A stretch of 64,000 bases of DNA from assembly GCA_963575745.1 (NCBI GenBank), contig CAUYUJ010018882.1:347833-411832 (forward strand), given 5' to 3'. This document shows positions 1 through 10,039 of this stretch, piece by piece. Under the pieces are notes generated by a model that worked only from the letters and a program-made list of their open reading frames with translations, was not told the origin of the DNA and made no database searches. The first letter of the stretch is position 1. Each line of letters starts with the position of its first letter. The translations under genes and the position numbers were made by a program. The stretch comes from Prorocentrum cordatum (lineage: Eukaryota > Sar > Dinophyceae > Prorocentrales > Prorocentraceae).

Positions 1-745
1 CGCGCTCGGCGCGCCCCATGCAGGGGCGATTTTGAAAGGGTGTCTCGAGCAAGGGCGCCGGGTTGGGACGCGCCCGGCGCGCCTGCCGCAGCACCAGAAA
101 TAGCCCCCGGGGGTGCGCCGGGGCCCCGCGTGGCGATTTTGCGAGGATGTCTCGAGCGAAGGCGCCAGGTTGGGACACGCCAGGCGCGCCCGGTGCGCCC
201 AGTGCAGCGCCGGCGCACCTCCAGGTGCCATTTGCGAGGATGTCTCGGGCGAGGGCGCCGGTCTGCGGCGCGCCCGGCGCGCCGGGTGCGCCAAGTGCAG
301 CGCCGGAAATGGTCCGCGGGGGCGCGCTCGGAGCCCGCGGGGCGATTTTGCGAGGATGTCTCGAGCGATCGAGGGCGCCAGGGCGGGGCGCGGCGCCGGG
401 CGCTGCGCCAGAAATGGCCCCTGGATGTGCGCTAGGGGCCCGCGTGGCGATTTTGCGAGGACGTCGCGGGGTTGCGCCGGGGGCCCGCGGGGCGATTTTG
501 CAAGGATGTCTCGAGCGAAAGCGCCGGTCTAAGACGCGCCCGGCGCGCTGGGTGCCCCCGGTGCAACGCCGGAAGTGGCCTCTGGGGGTGCACTGGGGGC
601 CCGTGGGGCGATTGTGAAAGGATGTCTCGAGCGAGCGCGCCGGTTTGGAACGCGCCCGGCGCGTCTGGCGCGCCCGGCGCAGCGCCGGAAATTGCCCCTG
701 GGGGTGCGTTTGGAAGCGACTCTTTTGCGCGCTGGAGGTATGGAT
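1..745. repeat. GC-rich minisatellite, ~95-116 bp unit
   Basis: Six to seven diverged copies of a unit built around GAGGATGTCTCGAGCGA followed by a GGCGCGCCCGG-rich stretch. The anchor recurs near 42, 145, 239, 355, 505 and 620, and a half-copy lies near 460. Long overlapping reading frames here are a by-product of the GC-rich repeat and change frame between copies, so I call no gene. Confidence 0.85.
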
Positions 746-1142
<397 letters not shown>

Positions 1143-1205
1143 AACCTGTCGGCCGTGGCCCAGGTCAGCTTGGTCTTGTTTTTGTCGAGCGTCTATTTCC
1201 TCTGG

Positions 1206-1905
1206 TCAGAGAGGCGCTGGCCCTTGCACCCGCTCGCGTTCAGCCTCTCGGGGGCGAGCTCGTCCACCCTCTGCGTGTCCTTCTTGGTTGATCTGGAAGG
1301 CACTCGGGCTCTTGGTCACCCTCTGGAGGATCTCGGCGTTGAAGCTCTTGTGGCCGACCTTCTGCAGGTGGAGCTGCTTGTCCTGCTCGAGAGCCATCTC
1401 GTTGCGCAGCCGCGCCAGGGCGGTTTTCTTCGCGACCTCGCGGCCGCGCCCGCGCCCTCGCTTGAATCGGCGCCCCAGGCGGCGCATGGCGCCCTCGAGC
1501 GGGCGCTTGGCGGTGACCGCGCCGGGGATCTCGCGGGCCGCCTGGCGCCCTAGCTTCTCTTAAGCCCGCGGCGGCTCGGCGCCGCGCGCCCGCGGGCTCG
1601 GGGGCCGTTCTCGCCGAGCCCCCCCGTGACAACCTTCTTCTCGAAAGCAGCTCGAAGGCCGTGCCATCGGGCAACCGCCTCGCGGTCCCAGTGCCCAGTG
1701 CCACTCGTTCTGCAGCTTGGCCTTCGCGGCGAAGGGCAGGAGGGCGAAATGTTTCGCGCCGTGCTCGTCCGCGTGCTTGCTCTTGTCGAGGAGGGTCTTC
1801 AGCTTGGACTGCGCTGTTGGGTCTCGTCGCAGCGCGGGCGCAGCTCGGGGCTCGCGCGCCCCCGTGCGCCCCGCCTTTGCGCGTGGGGGTCTGCCGCCCT
1901 TTCCG
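1206..1905 (-). pseudogene. 3' part of an unrecognised protein-coding gene, frameshifted
   Basis: Protein-like sequence in three successive minus-strand frames. The upstream segment (about 1905-1694) includes LLDKSKHADEHGAKHFALL followed by PFAAKAKLQNEW. The next segment (1690-1555) continues HWDREAVARWHGLRAAFEKK. The last (1553-1206) includes KLGRQAAREIPGAV and HLQKVGHKSFNAEILQRV and ends in a stop at 1206. The first break is explained by an exact 7-bp tandem duplication (CCCAGTG twice, 1687-1700); removing one copy joins the frames. The second change may be an intron boundary or an indel. The encoded protein is basic and helical. I do not recognise its function. Orientation and position fit the downstream half of the gene starting at 33523, split by the retroelement at 2126-31898, but that link is inference. 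Confidence 0.5.
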
Positions 1906-2089
1906 AAGACTCGCTTCGCGCCTCGGCCGAAAGGGGCAAGGGTGCAAGGAAAACTGGCTAACCTTGAGAAGATGGCTCATCCTTACTACGCGGGTGGACT
2001 TCAGCAGCAAGAATAGGATCACGAGCAGGAAGGGGGGGGAAGAAGGGCGGGGGGGGAAGAGAGCAGAGGATGGCCCCAGGATCGGTTTT

Positions 2090-2094
<5 letters not shown>

Positions 2095-2125
<31 letters not shown>
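2095..2125. repeat. (TA)n microsatellite at the retroelement edge
   Basis: About 31 bases of pure TA directly abutting the outer copy of the B repeat of the YR retroelement. It marks the retroelement 3' boundary. Confidence 0.9.
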
Positions 2126-2127
<2 letters not shown>

Positions 2128-2239
2128 CATGTTGGGCTGCTCCCCAGGGCCAGATGATGCATTTTTGAGAAGACCGAAGGAGGCAGACGTGTCAGCACCA
2201 CGTGGACGCCGGTTGCACGAGGCTTCGACTGAGCACCCG
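2126..2239 (-). repeat. YR retroelement repeat B2 (outer 3' copy)
   Basis: 114 bp, matching B1 (2373-2486) at all but two positions by eye. On the plus strand it starts AGCATGTTGGGCTGCTCC and ends GACTGAGCACCCG. Confidence 0.9.
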
Positions 2240-2303
2240 AGGCAGGTCGGGTGGAACAAATATTCAATCCAAGAGAGGAGAGAGAAAGAAGGAGGGAGGG
2301 CGG

Positions 2304-2370
2304 GAGAGCTTGAGCCGACACAAGTACGGCCCTTCTGCGCTGCAACACATGCTTCACTATGTAAAATATC
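2304..2370 (-). repeat. YR retroelement repeat A2
   Basis: 67 bp, matching A1 at 31832-31898 in the same orientation with three differences. It is placed between the two B copies, as expected for split direct repeats. Confidence 0.9.
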
Positions 2371-2372
2371 CC

Positions 2373-2486
2373 AGCATGTTGGGCTGCTCCCCAGGGCCAG
2401 ATGATGCATTTTTGAGAGGACCGAAGGAGGCAGACGTGTCAGCACCACGTGGACGCCGGCTGCACGAGGCTTCGACTGAGCACCCG
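2373..2486 (-). repeat. YR retroelement repeat B1 (inner copy)
   Basis: 114 bp, near-identical to B2. It starts two bases after A2 and lies about 83 bases from the stop codon of the methyltransferase-like frame. Confidence 0.9.
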
Positions 2487-2569
2487 CTCCCGAAAGGCGG
2501 ACATGGCCGAAGGCCGCAGTTAGAACTGACGCACGACCTCCAACCAAAAACACATTACAAGCGAGCAGC

Positions 2570-3362
2570 TCAAGAGACACCCCACAGGTGAGCCAGACGT
2601 CTGGATTGGACGACATGGGCGCTCTCTATCATCTGCGCAGCCGCTGCCCGCGCAAAGGCGGGCGGATAGGAGGCGGCCAAAGCGGTGTAATGGACACCGC
2701 CGGGGGCTCTGCCGCTAAGCACGAGGTGGGGGCGCTGAGGCCTGGAGCACACGCGCCCGCACGGGCGACATGTTTGATTGATGTGAAATCCTGACCCACC
2801 ATGCCACGCACAAATACGGGTAGGCTTCTTCCAAGGAGTGCCATATTGGCACATACGACAGATGGAGGAGGAAAACGAGGGGAGGCGGGAAAGGGCAACA
2901 AACCTAGGAGCCTGCCACATAAGAGAAGTTAAAGGGTTCTCCAAAAAGATTGGGATCCCGAGAGATGCGCACAGCCCAATCACCCTGCACGCGAAATGGA
3001 ATGAAGCGTTCCCGACTGTCAGCCGGGAAGCCTCGGCCGAGGAGAGGCCATCTATACCCATGGGACGCTCGGAGGACCTGAGAGGCTTGCGAAAGGCCCG
3101 GGTCCGGGACGCGCAGGGGGTGCCAAGCCACACCCCGATGACAGCACGGGACTTCACCCAGCCCGAGATTCTCCGCTGGAAGGTGGGAGACAGATGGTTC
3201 TCTGCAGGCCCGTTCAGAATATCAAGCGAAAGACAGGCGAATCCAGCGCGGCGCATCTGTTGGCCGATGCGGTCGCGCCCTGCAGAGAGTTCTAAAAACA
3301 GGCAGCGCCTGCGTCGCCGAGCGCCTCTGAGAGCGCGCTCGAACTTCTGGGTAAGATGCTGC
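2570..3362 (-). CDS. Cytosine-methyltransferase-like domain carried by the YR retrotransposon
   Basis: The frame ends at a stop at 2570. From about 3300 it shows, in order: CLFLELSAGRDRIG (like the AdoMet-binding motif I of C5-cytosine methyltransferases), GVWLGTPCASRTRAF (a PC dipeptide at the place of the catalytic-Cys motif IV), IFLENPLTSLMW (like the EN motif VI), then CQYGTPWKKPTRI, a Cys/His cluster CAWH...CRPCGRVC and a C-terminal YPPAFA segment. From memory this arrangement is common in dinoflagellate retroelement proteins. Cytosine methyltransferases captured by retrotransposons are known in dinoflagellates. Activity is unproven: the target-recognition region is not obvious, and the frame leading in differs from the recombinase frame. 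In the intact parent it was probably the C-terminal domain of a polyprotein. Confidence 0.7.
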
Positions 3363-3602
3363 TCTACGACGCGGGGCGAGCCGAGCGACGCCGGGCCGCG
3401 CGCCCGCGCAGCGCCGCCTGCCGCTCGGTCGGCGCCTCGCGCAGACACGCCTGGAGGCGGGCGGGCACGGCGCCGGCCAGGGGCTGGGTCAGCAGCCCGC
3501 CCAGCAGGATGCCCGCGAAGAGCGACTCCACCCGCCTCCCCAGCTTGACAACGTCGACGCGCACCTGGCCCATCTTCGCCAGCAGCTTCGTCTCCTTCAC
3601 GA

Positions 3603-4290
3603 ACCACTTCATGGAGCTGGAACCTGCCACAGGCCCTGCCTCTGCGTCTCCGCGGGCCTTGAGTACTGCGGGCCCGCGGCTGGTGGGGGGCGGACCAGGT
3701 TGCGGTTCTTCAGGCGGAAGCACTCGCACGGCCAGAGGCGGCGACTGCACGCCGGGGCTACTCTCAGCGCCGAGCGGGGAGGCACGGCGCAAGCCAGGTG
3801 GCCCGCGATCGCCAGAGCCGCCGCCTTGGGTAGCGGACAGCGGGTCCGAGGAGGGAACCGCCGCTTCCCCGCGACGGCGGCGCGGCAGCTCCGAGGCGGC
3901 AAGCTCCTGGCGGCGCCCTGCACCTCCGGGATGAAGTACGCCCTCGCCTCCAGGGGCTGGGGGCCGGTGCCCGACGCTTTGCCCGACTCCAGCAGCGCGT
4001 TCCTGAAGTCGCCGAAAATGCTGTCTAGCTGGGTCCGGGTGGCAAGGTCCCTCTCCGTGCCGGTGCAGTTCGAGCGGAACCGGAGAGCCAGCCTGCGGAA
4101 CGGCGCCTCGGTCACTGGCAGGACCGTGACGCGCTCCAGGGCGGACAGGCCGAGGATACGGCGGCTGCCCGCCACCAGCGAGGCCACCAGCAGCGCCCAC
4201 TGCTGGGCCAGGGCTCCGGCAGCGGTCCTCGGCCGCCGCGGGGCTGCAGCAGGCCGTCGCTTGGGCGCCATCCGCGGCCGGCGGCAGCGG
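3603..4290 (-). pseudogene. Tyrosine recombinase remnant of the YR retrotransposon
   Basis: In a frame different from RT-RNase H the segment contains ALERVTVLPVTEAPFRRL, EARAYFIPEVQGAARSLPPR and PLPKAAALAIAGHLA, matching the N-terminal core-binding half of dinoflagellate YR proteins. CECFRLKNRNLVRPP is a possible catalytic-Arg region. It then jumps to AETQRQGLWQVPAP (normally ...RRGRW... near the HxxR/Tyr motif), hits a stop at 3609, and in another frame continues KWFVKETKLLAKMGQV. A large part of the catalytic half is missing, and a Phe sits where family members I recall have the nucleophilic Tyr. I read this as an internally deleted, frameshifted recombinase. The alignment is by eye only. 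Confidence 0.55.
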
Positions 4291-4304
4291 TGTTGCCGCG
4301 GCGG

Positions 4305-6465
4305 GAGCCTGGGCGCGCGGAGCCCGCTCCCCTGAGAACCAGCCCAGACGGCCCCGAGAGAGGGGATCCGAGGGGTTGAGCTCGGACGGGATCCAGCGAA
4401 CGTGGATGCGGCTCCCAGTGGCGAGGCCCAAAGCAGCCAGCTTCCGCAGAGGCCCCCGAAGATGGACTGAGCGGGCCCTGCCCTTGGTGGCCCCAAGGGC
4501 CAAGGGGAGGTTGTCGACGAACACAAGGATACGCTTGCCGACCGCCGACGAGTCCCTGAACAGATGCCTCAGGGCCAGCAGCAGGGCCTCGCCCTCCAGC
4601 TCCAGAACGTTGGACCACGGCGGCACCTTGACCGCCACGACGTTCCCCCAGCTCCCAGGATGAAGAAGCCCCGCCGGGACCTCGTCGAACTCGGCCTCCG
4701 AGACCTCCAGGTAGCTGGGCTCCAGGTTACCCGACAAGACCGCCGTGACCTTGCCCGAAGGGATATGCTCTTCGTGATCCTGATGGAGGGCGCGTTCCCG
4801 GGCTTGCCCAGCCCCTTCGACACGATACCGCCAACGCTCACAGGTACGACCGATAGCGGCGACGCGATCTGGCCCCAGATGTCGGTGAACCACCCCGAGA
4901 CCGAAATCACTCGCGTCACTACAGCACACGCGATGATGCCACTCGGCCGACACGTCGAGACGAAGCAGCGGGAGAAGGCTCCGAACCTGCCAAAGCTCTC
5001 GACGCACAGACTGCCACAGGGTGGACGGAGTAGATCCCGCGAACTCAACGAAGGCATACACGGACTGCAGGATGCTGAGCCCCTCGCGGCGTATGAGGGT
5101 AGTCCAAGTGATATGACCTACCAGAACCCGCATGAGGGCCCCACTGCAGCGGCCCCTCTTCAGTATCTCCTCCAACGCATAACGCAGGCGCCAGATGTTT
5201 TTGTGGCGCACCGACAGCTCACGCCCACGTCGAAGGGTCAGTCCCAAAAACTCGGCGTCCTCGGAGGCTGGCTGGAGCTCGTGGACAGCCAGGCCGAGGG
5301 ACTGCAGCCGCTGAGAGATATACTGAAGGCGATCGTTCACGCACCTCGCAGACTTGCCGAGGGTAAAGAAATTGCCCACATATGCGGCGGCACCTATTGA
5401 CGAGGGGCACCTGAGACACAGGCCAGGTCTTCCGTCCTCCACCAGATCGGAATCCACGAACCCCGCGTCACGCACGACATTACGGAGACAGGCCTGGCAG
5501 ACGTGCATGGCCCAGTTGAACCCCATGGGCACGACCCTCAGACACGGCAGTATGGCATCCCCAGGGCCACCCGGGACGTCCGGCACTCCGAGCGACTCGA
5601 AGACCCCAGCGTCGACGACGGGCAACGAGAACAGATCAGACATATCGGCCGGGACCTCCATGTGATAGAAAGCTGTCTCGAGGTCTCCCGAAGCGATGCG
5701 GCACTTACCTCCAGGCGCTTCCAAGCTTGCAACGGCACTGGGAGTCGGCAGACGGGTACTGTGAGGGGACCTGAAGGAGCAATTGACCACCCGCGTGTCG
5801 AAGATCAATATTTGTTGGTCCCCCTTTTTGCGGACGAAAAACACTCCCATGGCCCCTTTTCGGCCCAGGGCGCGTTGAAAATGCAGCATGCCCCGACTGT
5901 GGGCCCCCCTTACAAACTTTCCGTACTCGAGAGGGCTGGAGGAGAGGAGAGGATCGATATAAGCCCCACGCGGGCATGCCTCGCGGCGCAGGGCCTCCGC
6001 CTCAGCCGGAGGCCTAAGCAGGTTCCCTCGCCATTCCTTAAACACAGACGCGTCGGCCGAGGACAACAGATCCAGGACAGGAACCGGTCTACAGTCCCGC
6101 GAGGGCCAGGAAACGCGCTCAAAAGAATAAGGCACCACGGGACCCGAATCAGAAGCATAAATCGTGGTCCCGGACAGGAGCTCGCTGAGGGCTCCCTGCG
6201 CAAAATCGGGGTCCCCTGGGGGACGATCAAGGCCCCGGTGAGACTCCTGCATGTGGCTCAGAACCCGCTCCTGACCCGCATTCGGGGAGGTGGGCTGGGC
6301 ACGAGCACCATAGAGATCGTTCAAAACCGCGACTCCATCCGCGGCCCAGGCATCAGCATGCTCCAGACACCGACGGCGCCTCCACACCCTCCGGCTAGGC
6401 CTGGCCACACCGACGACACATTGCTGGGTCTGGGGGAGAGGCAAAGGAAAAAGGTCTCGCTGCAC
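4305..6465 (-). CDS. Reverse transcriptase-RNase H of the YR retrotransposon
   Basis: About 720 residues of continuous frame. Segment 200-480 is the RT: FFVRKKGDQQILIFDTR (fingers), GDLETAFYHMEVP (motif A, Asp261), VVPMGFNWAMHVCQ (motif B-like) and AYVGNFFTLG (motif C, residues 361-370). RNase H follows with Asp517 (CCSDASDFGLGV), Glu624 (LELEGEALLLAL), Asp651 (VFVDNLPLAL) and Asp700 (WIPSELNPSDPLSRG), so all four acidic positions are present. In motif C the expected D of Y-x-D-N/D is Gly (codon GGC at 5374-5376, one base from GAC), which should abolish polymerisation. No ATG opens this frame; it overlaps the end of the gag-like frame by about 145 bases, suggesting either frameshift expression or an old indel. 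The C-terminus runs into the recombinase remnant in another frame. Confidence 0.85.
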
Positions 6466-7716
6466 CCGCCTGGACGAGGGACTACACGGCCCGCGGGGAA
6501 GCGAAGACGGGCCCTGCGCGCGGGGGGAGGAGAGGGGCCTGAAGCTCTCCCCCCCCGCAGCTCTAATTTCTTCTTGGGCCCCGGCTTGCCACTCTCCTCA
6601 GCGCTGGAGGTCTTGCAAGCCAGGGCCCTCTCTTCACGGGCTTTGCGACGTTCCTTGGCAATGGCACATTCGCGGGCCAGCTCGGCTGTGACCCAACTCT
6701 GGAGGTCAGGGCAAATGCGGAGGTTCCCACGAACCTTTCCAGTCCCCATGAAAAGGTGGCGATCGATGCCGGCCTGATCGGGGTTGGCGACTCTCTCTCT
6801 ATACCGTTCCTCCTGAATCTGGAGGTCTCTGCACACTATCTCGAGGCTCGCGTGATTGGGCACATTGACTTGGTCATACACAGCAGCGAGCTCCAGGGAC
6901 CTACAGCATTTTTCATGCTCCGCAACCCCAAGGTCTTTGTCGGTGAGACCAGCTTCCTGACGCCAGCGGACGTGGTGTCCCAAAGGAGTCATGCTGTTCT
7001 CCGAAATAAAACGGCAGCACCAGAGAGCGGTGCGAGGGCCCGAGAGAGGCCAGTCGGGCCACGGGTCCTCTCGCATCTGAAGCACCGCTTTTCTCAAGAC
7101 ACAATGCCGCTGCCCCAGCTGCTCCCGAATGATCGGCAGGACCCTGGCGTCGAGAAGCGGCGCCGCCGGTGGGAGCACCGGCGGAGCTCCCGCCGCTAAA
7201 GCGCCAGGGGCCCCGGGGTCCCCACCCCCGGCCGCGGGCCCCACAGGGGCCCCAGCCCCCGGGGCAGCCACGGCCCCGGGTGCCAGCGCGCCGGGGGGCG
7301 CCAAGCCAGGCCCCGCCGGGGCCAACACGGCCGCAAGACCCGCCAGGCCGCCTGGAGCCGGGCCGCCGCCACCCGGGGCCGGGGCGGGAGGCGCCAACGC
7401 CCCCCCGGGCACTCCGGGGGCAGCGCCCAGCGCCAAGCCACCAGGTGGCCCTGCTGCCGCGGGACCTGCTGGGGCCAGCGCGGCGGGCGCCGCCGCTGGG
7501 CCCCCGGCCGCAGCACGGCCGACATTCACAGCGAAGTGGACAGCAGGCAGAACATTCAGACGGGCAGCGGCCGCCGCCCGCGCAGCCACGAAGGTGTGCA
7601 GGAGAGGCAGAGCACGAAATCCGTGTACTCGTTGCCCCGCCAGATGAGCCGGCAGACCACCGCCCGCAGCGCGCCCCAAGGCCGAGATGTCCCCCCCGGG
7701 CATCAGGTCCTCCTCG
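6321..7716 (-). CDS. Gag-like protein of the YR retrotransposon, 3' part
   Basis: Open from the TA at 7717 to a stop at 6321. It begins with EEDLMPGGDISALGRAAGG in frame, continues through a Pro/Gly/Ala-rich stretch (about residues 60-180), and then a conserved charged region including NHASLEIVCRDLQIQEERY, HLFMGTGKVRGNLRICPDLQ and ECAIAKERRKAREERALA. It ends in a basic stretch KPGPKKKLELRGGRA. I recognise this as the gag-like N-terminal region that precedes RT in dinoflagellate YR/Ty3-like elements, not as a cellular enzyme. Its 5' half is 23.4 kb away at 31082 onward because of the nested insertion. The last ~145 bases overlap the RT frame. Confidence 0.75.
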
Positions 7717-7718
7717 TA

Positions 7719-7754
7719 CCCAGATCATTCGTTACCGAAAAATTTCGGTAGCGA
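7719..7754 (+). repeat. Left terminal inverted repeat of the giant element
   Basis: 36 bp identical to the reverse complement of 31044-31079. It contains an inner near-palindrome TTACCGAAAAATTTCGGTA. The TA before it (7717-7718) is one half of the target-site duplication. Confidence 0.95.
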
Positions 7755-7978
7755 TCGGGAACGACCGGTCGCGACCGATTCGGCCAAAATTTCGGTAGCG
7801 ATCGGTAGGGATCGGTCGCGACCGATGAGCAAAAAACGCTACCGACGGTAGCGTTTTTTGCCTGACAAATCGGTCGTTTGCCTGACAAAATCGGTCGCTT
7901 GCCTGACAAAATCGGTTGTTTGCCTGACAAAATCGGTCGTTTGCCATTCGCTACCGACCGTTACCGACGAACCAAAAC
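7755..7978. repeat. Left subterminal repeat zone with hairpin
   Basis: Words such as CGACCGGTCGCGACCGAT recur to about 7826. Next comes a 33-bp hairpin (7829-7861) with 15-bp perfect arms starting GCAAAAAACGCTACC and loop GAC. Then four copies of a ~21-bp unit TTGCCTGACAAAATCGGTCG fill 7859-7945. The GCCTGACAAA word also occurs near the right end (30882), so these may be transposase-binding repeats. Confidence 0.8.
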
Positions 7979-8006
7979 GATGATGATGATGATGATGATG
8001 AGGATG

Positions 8007-8042
<36 letters not shown>

Positions 8043-8221
8043 GTGATGGTGATGATGGTGATGGTGATGGATGGTGATGATGATCATGATCATGATCATG
8101 ATGGTGATGGTGATGATGATGATGATGATGATGATAACTTTGATGATGATGATGATAACTTTGATGATGATTATGATGATGCTGGTTTGGATGATGAAGG
8201 TGAATATGATGATGATCATGC

Positions 8222-8270
<49 letters not shown>

Positions 8271-8335
8271 GATGATGGTGATGATGAAGATTATGGTGAT
8301 GATGATGGTGGCGGTTCTGATGATGAAGTCTAGGA
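7978..8335. repeat. (GAT)n-rich microsatellite
   Basis: About 350 bases of ATG/GAT repeats with minor interruptions. Translations as poly-Met, poly-Asp or poly-His are artefacts. Confidence 0.95.
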
Positions 8336-8643
8336 GGAGGAGGAAGAGGGGGGGATACTTGACGATCGAACGCTTATACATACTCTTCACACGCACGCTG
8401 GAACTCACGTAGGGCTAAGTAGGGGACCCCTCGAAGAGGGGGCGGGGCGAACGTTCGCGAGGCCCTCGCCCTGCCATCCACGGGCTGCCCGCCCTCCAAC
8501 GGCGACGGACCCGTAGAGGCTGGCAGGGCAGAGAGGTCGCGATCGTTCGCCCGTCGAAGCCCCCTTTTCAACGGGCCCCCTATCGAATGCAGGAGGGGGG
8601 ATGGATAAAGAAGAGGACGGAGGAAGATCGGGAGAGGATGAAG

Positions 8644-8681
<38 letters not shown>

Positions 8682-10039
8682 GAGGGAAGGGGACGAGGAG
8701 GGGAAAAACGAGCTCCTGCTACTCCTCCTACTCCTACTCCTCGTGCTACTCCTCCTACTTTTCCTACTCATCCTATTACTCCTCCTACTCATCCTGTTAC
8801 TCCTCCTACTTTTCATGTTCCTCCTACTCCTCCTAATATTCCTGTTACTCCTCTTAGTTCTCCTACTCATCCTACTCCTACTAATATTCGTAATCATCCT
8901 ACTCCTCGCTCCTGGCCCAGCCGCCATTTCTGGCGCAGGCGCGGGCGCCGCTCCGCTCCCTGCGCGGCCCGTGCGAAGGAGAGAGGGGGGAGAGAGATGT
9001 ATGTATATATATATAGAGAGAGAGGGAGAGTCGAGCTGATGGTGGGGATGACGACCATTACGATTTCAACTACGATGCCGATGGCACTTATGATGACGGC
9101 CGTCGTGTTAAAACAAAAACGCACCCGTGCATTCAGAGGGGGGGGGCGTGGATGCGCGGAAGGGGCGGGGGGGGACAGGCGAGGGGGAGTCAGGTGGATA
9201 AGGGGTTTGCATCAGTAGTGGCAGCGGTAAGCATTAGGAAGTAATAGAAGAATAAAAAGAAGAAAAGGGAGGAGGCGAGCACAGAAGCACGCGCAGCCGA
9301 GCGTGAAGCGGGGATCGGCTAGCATTGCGTCCACCCCCTGCCCCGCGAGGGTGGAAGGAGGCGGAAAAGAATGAGGAGGAGGGGGAGAAGGAGGAGGAGC
9401 GGACGCGGCGGTGGGAGGAGGAGCAGCAGCAGCAGCAGCAGCAGCAAGAGCAGGATGGGGGAGGAGGAGGAGAGGGAGGGGGAGGAGGAGGAGGACGAGG
9501 AGGAGGAGGAGGAGGAGGAGGAGGAGGGGAACCGACCTCCTCCTCCTCCTCCTCCCCCCCTCCTCCCGCTATTTCTCCTCCTCCTCCTCCTCCTCCTCCT
9601 CCCCATTCCTCCTCCTCCTCCTCCTCCTCCTCCTCCTCCTCCTCCTCCTCCTCCTACCTCCTTCAACCCCCCCTCCTTCCCCTGGGGGCTGACGCAGTGC
9701 TCGCCGAAAAAGGCTGCTCCTACTCCATGGAGCAGCGCTGAAATTCCAGATCCGCAGCCCAGCATTGGGCAGGCGGCAGCACGCTTCGTCCTCGCGTCGT
9801 CCGTCCTCCCCTCCCCTCCCTGCCCTATGTTCCGCCCGCCGTCCCCCGACCCCTCCTCCGCCCCATCCTCCTCCATCCTCTGTCTCCCCCTCCTTCCTCC
9901 TCCTCCTTCTCCCCCTCCTCCCCCTCCGCCCCCCATTCCCCACCTCCTCCTTCCACCTCCTCCAAGGACCTGTCTCGTCTGTGCCCCGCCCCAAAAAAAC
10001 TCCTTCCTTCCTCCTAGGGCCCGTGGCGGGACCAACCTT
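8336..10039. other. Non-genic stretch with microsatellites
   Basis: GA tract near 8650-8682, CTC/CTA-rich tract 8713-8905, GGA tract 9365-9530 running directly into CTC tract 9537-9655, and CCTCC-rich tract 9785-9965. Nothing between them looks like a conserved exon. The stretch separates the left end of the giant element from the 3' end of its probable transposase gene. Confidence 0.6.

Noticed and set aside
2126-2486. LTRs of a Ty3-like element
   Set aside because: The repeats are not two identical terminal copies but an A1 ... B1-A2-B2 pattern, and no integrase is present in the element.
7839-8412. Long frames of poly-Met, poly-Asp or poly-His/Ile
   Set aside because: They are translations of a GAT microsatellite plus subterminal repeats, in all frames and on both strands.
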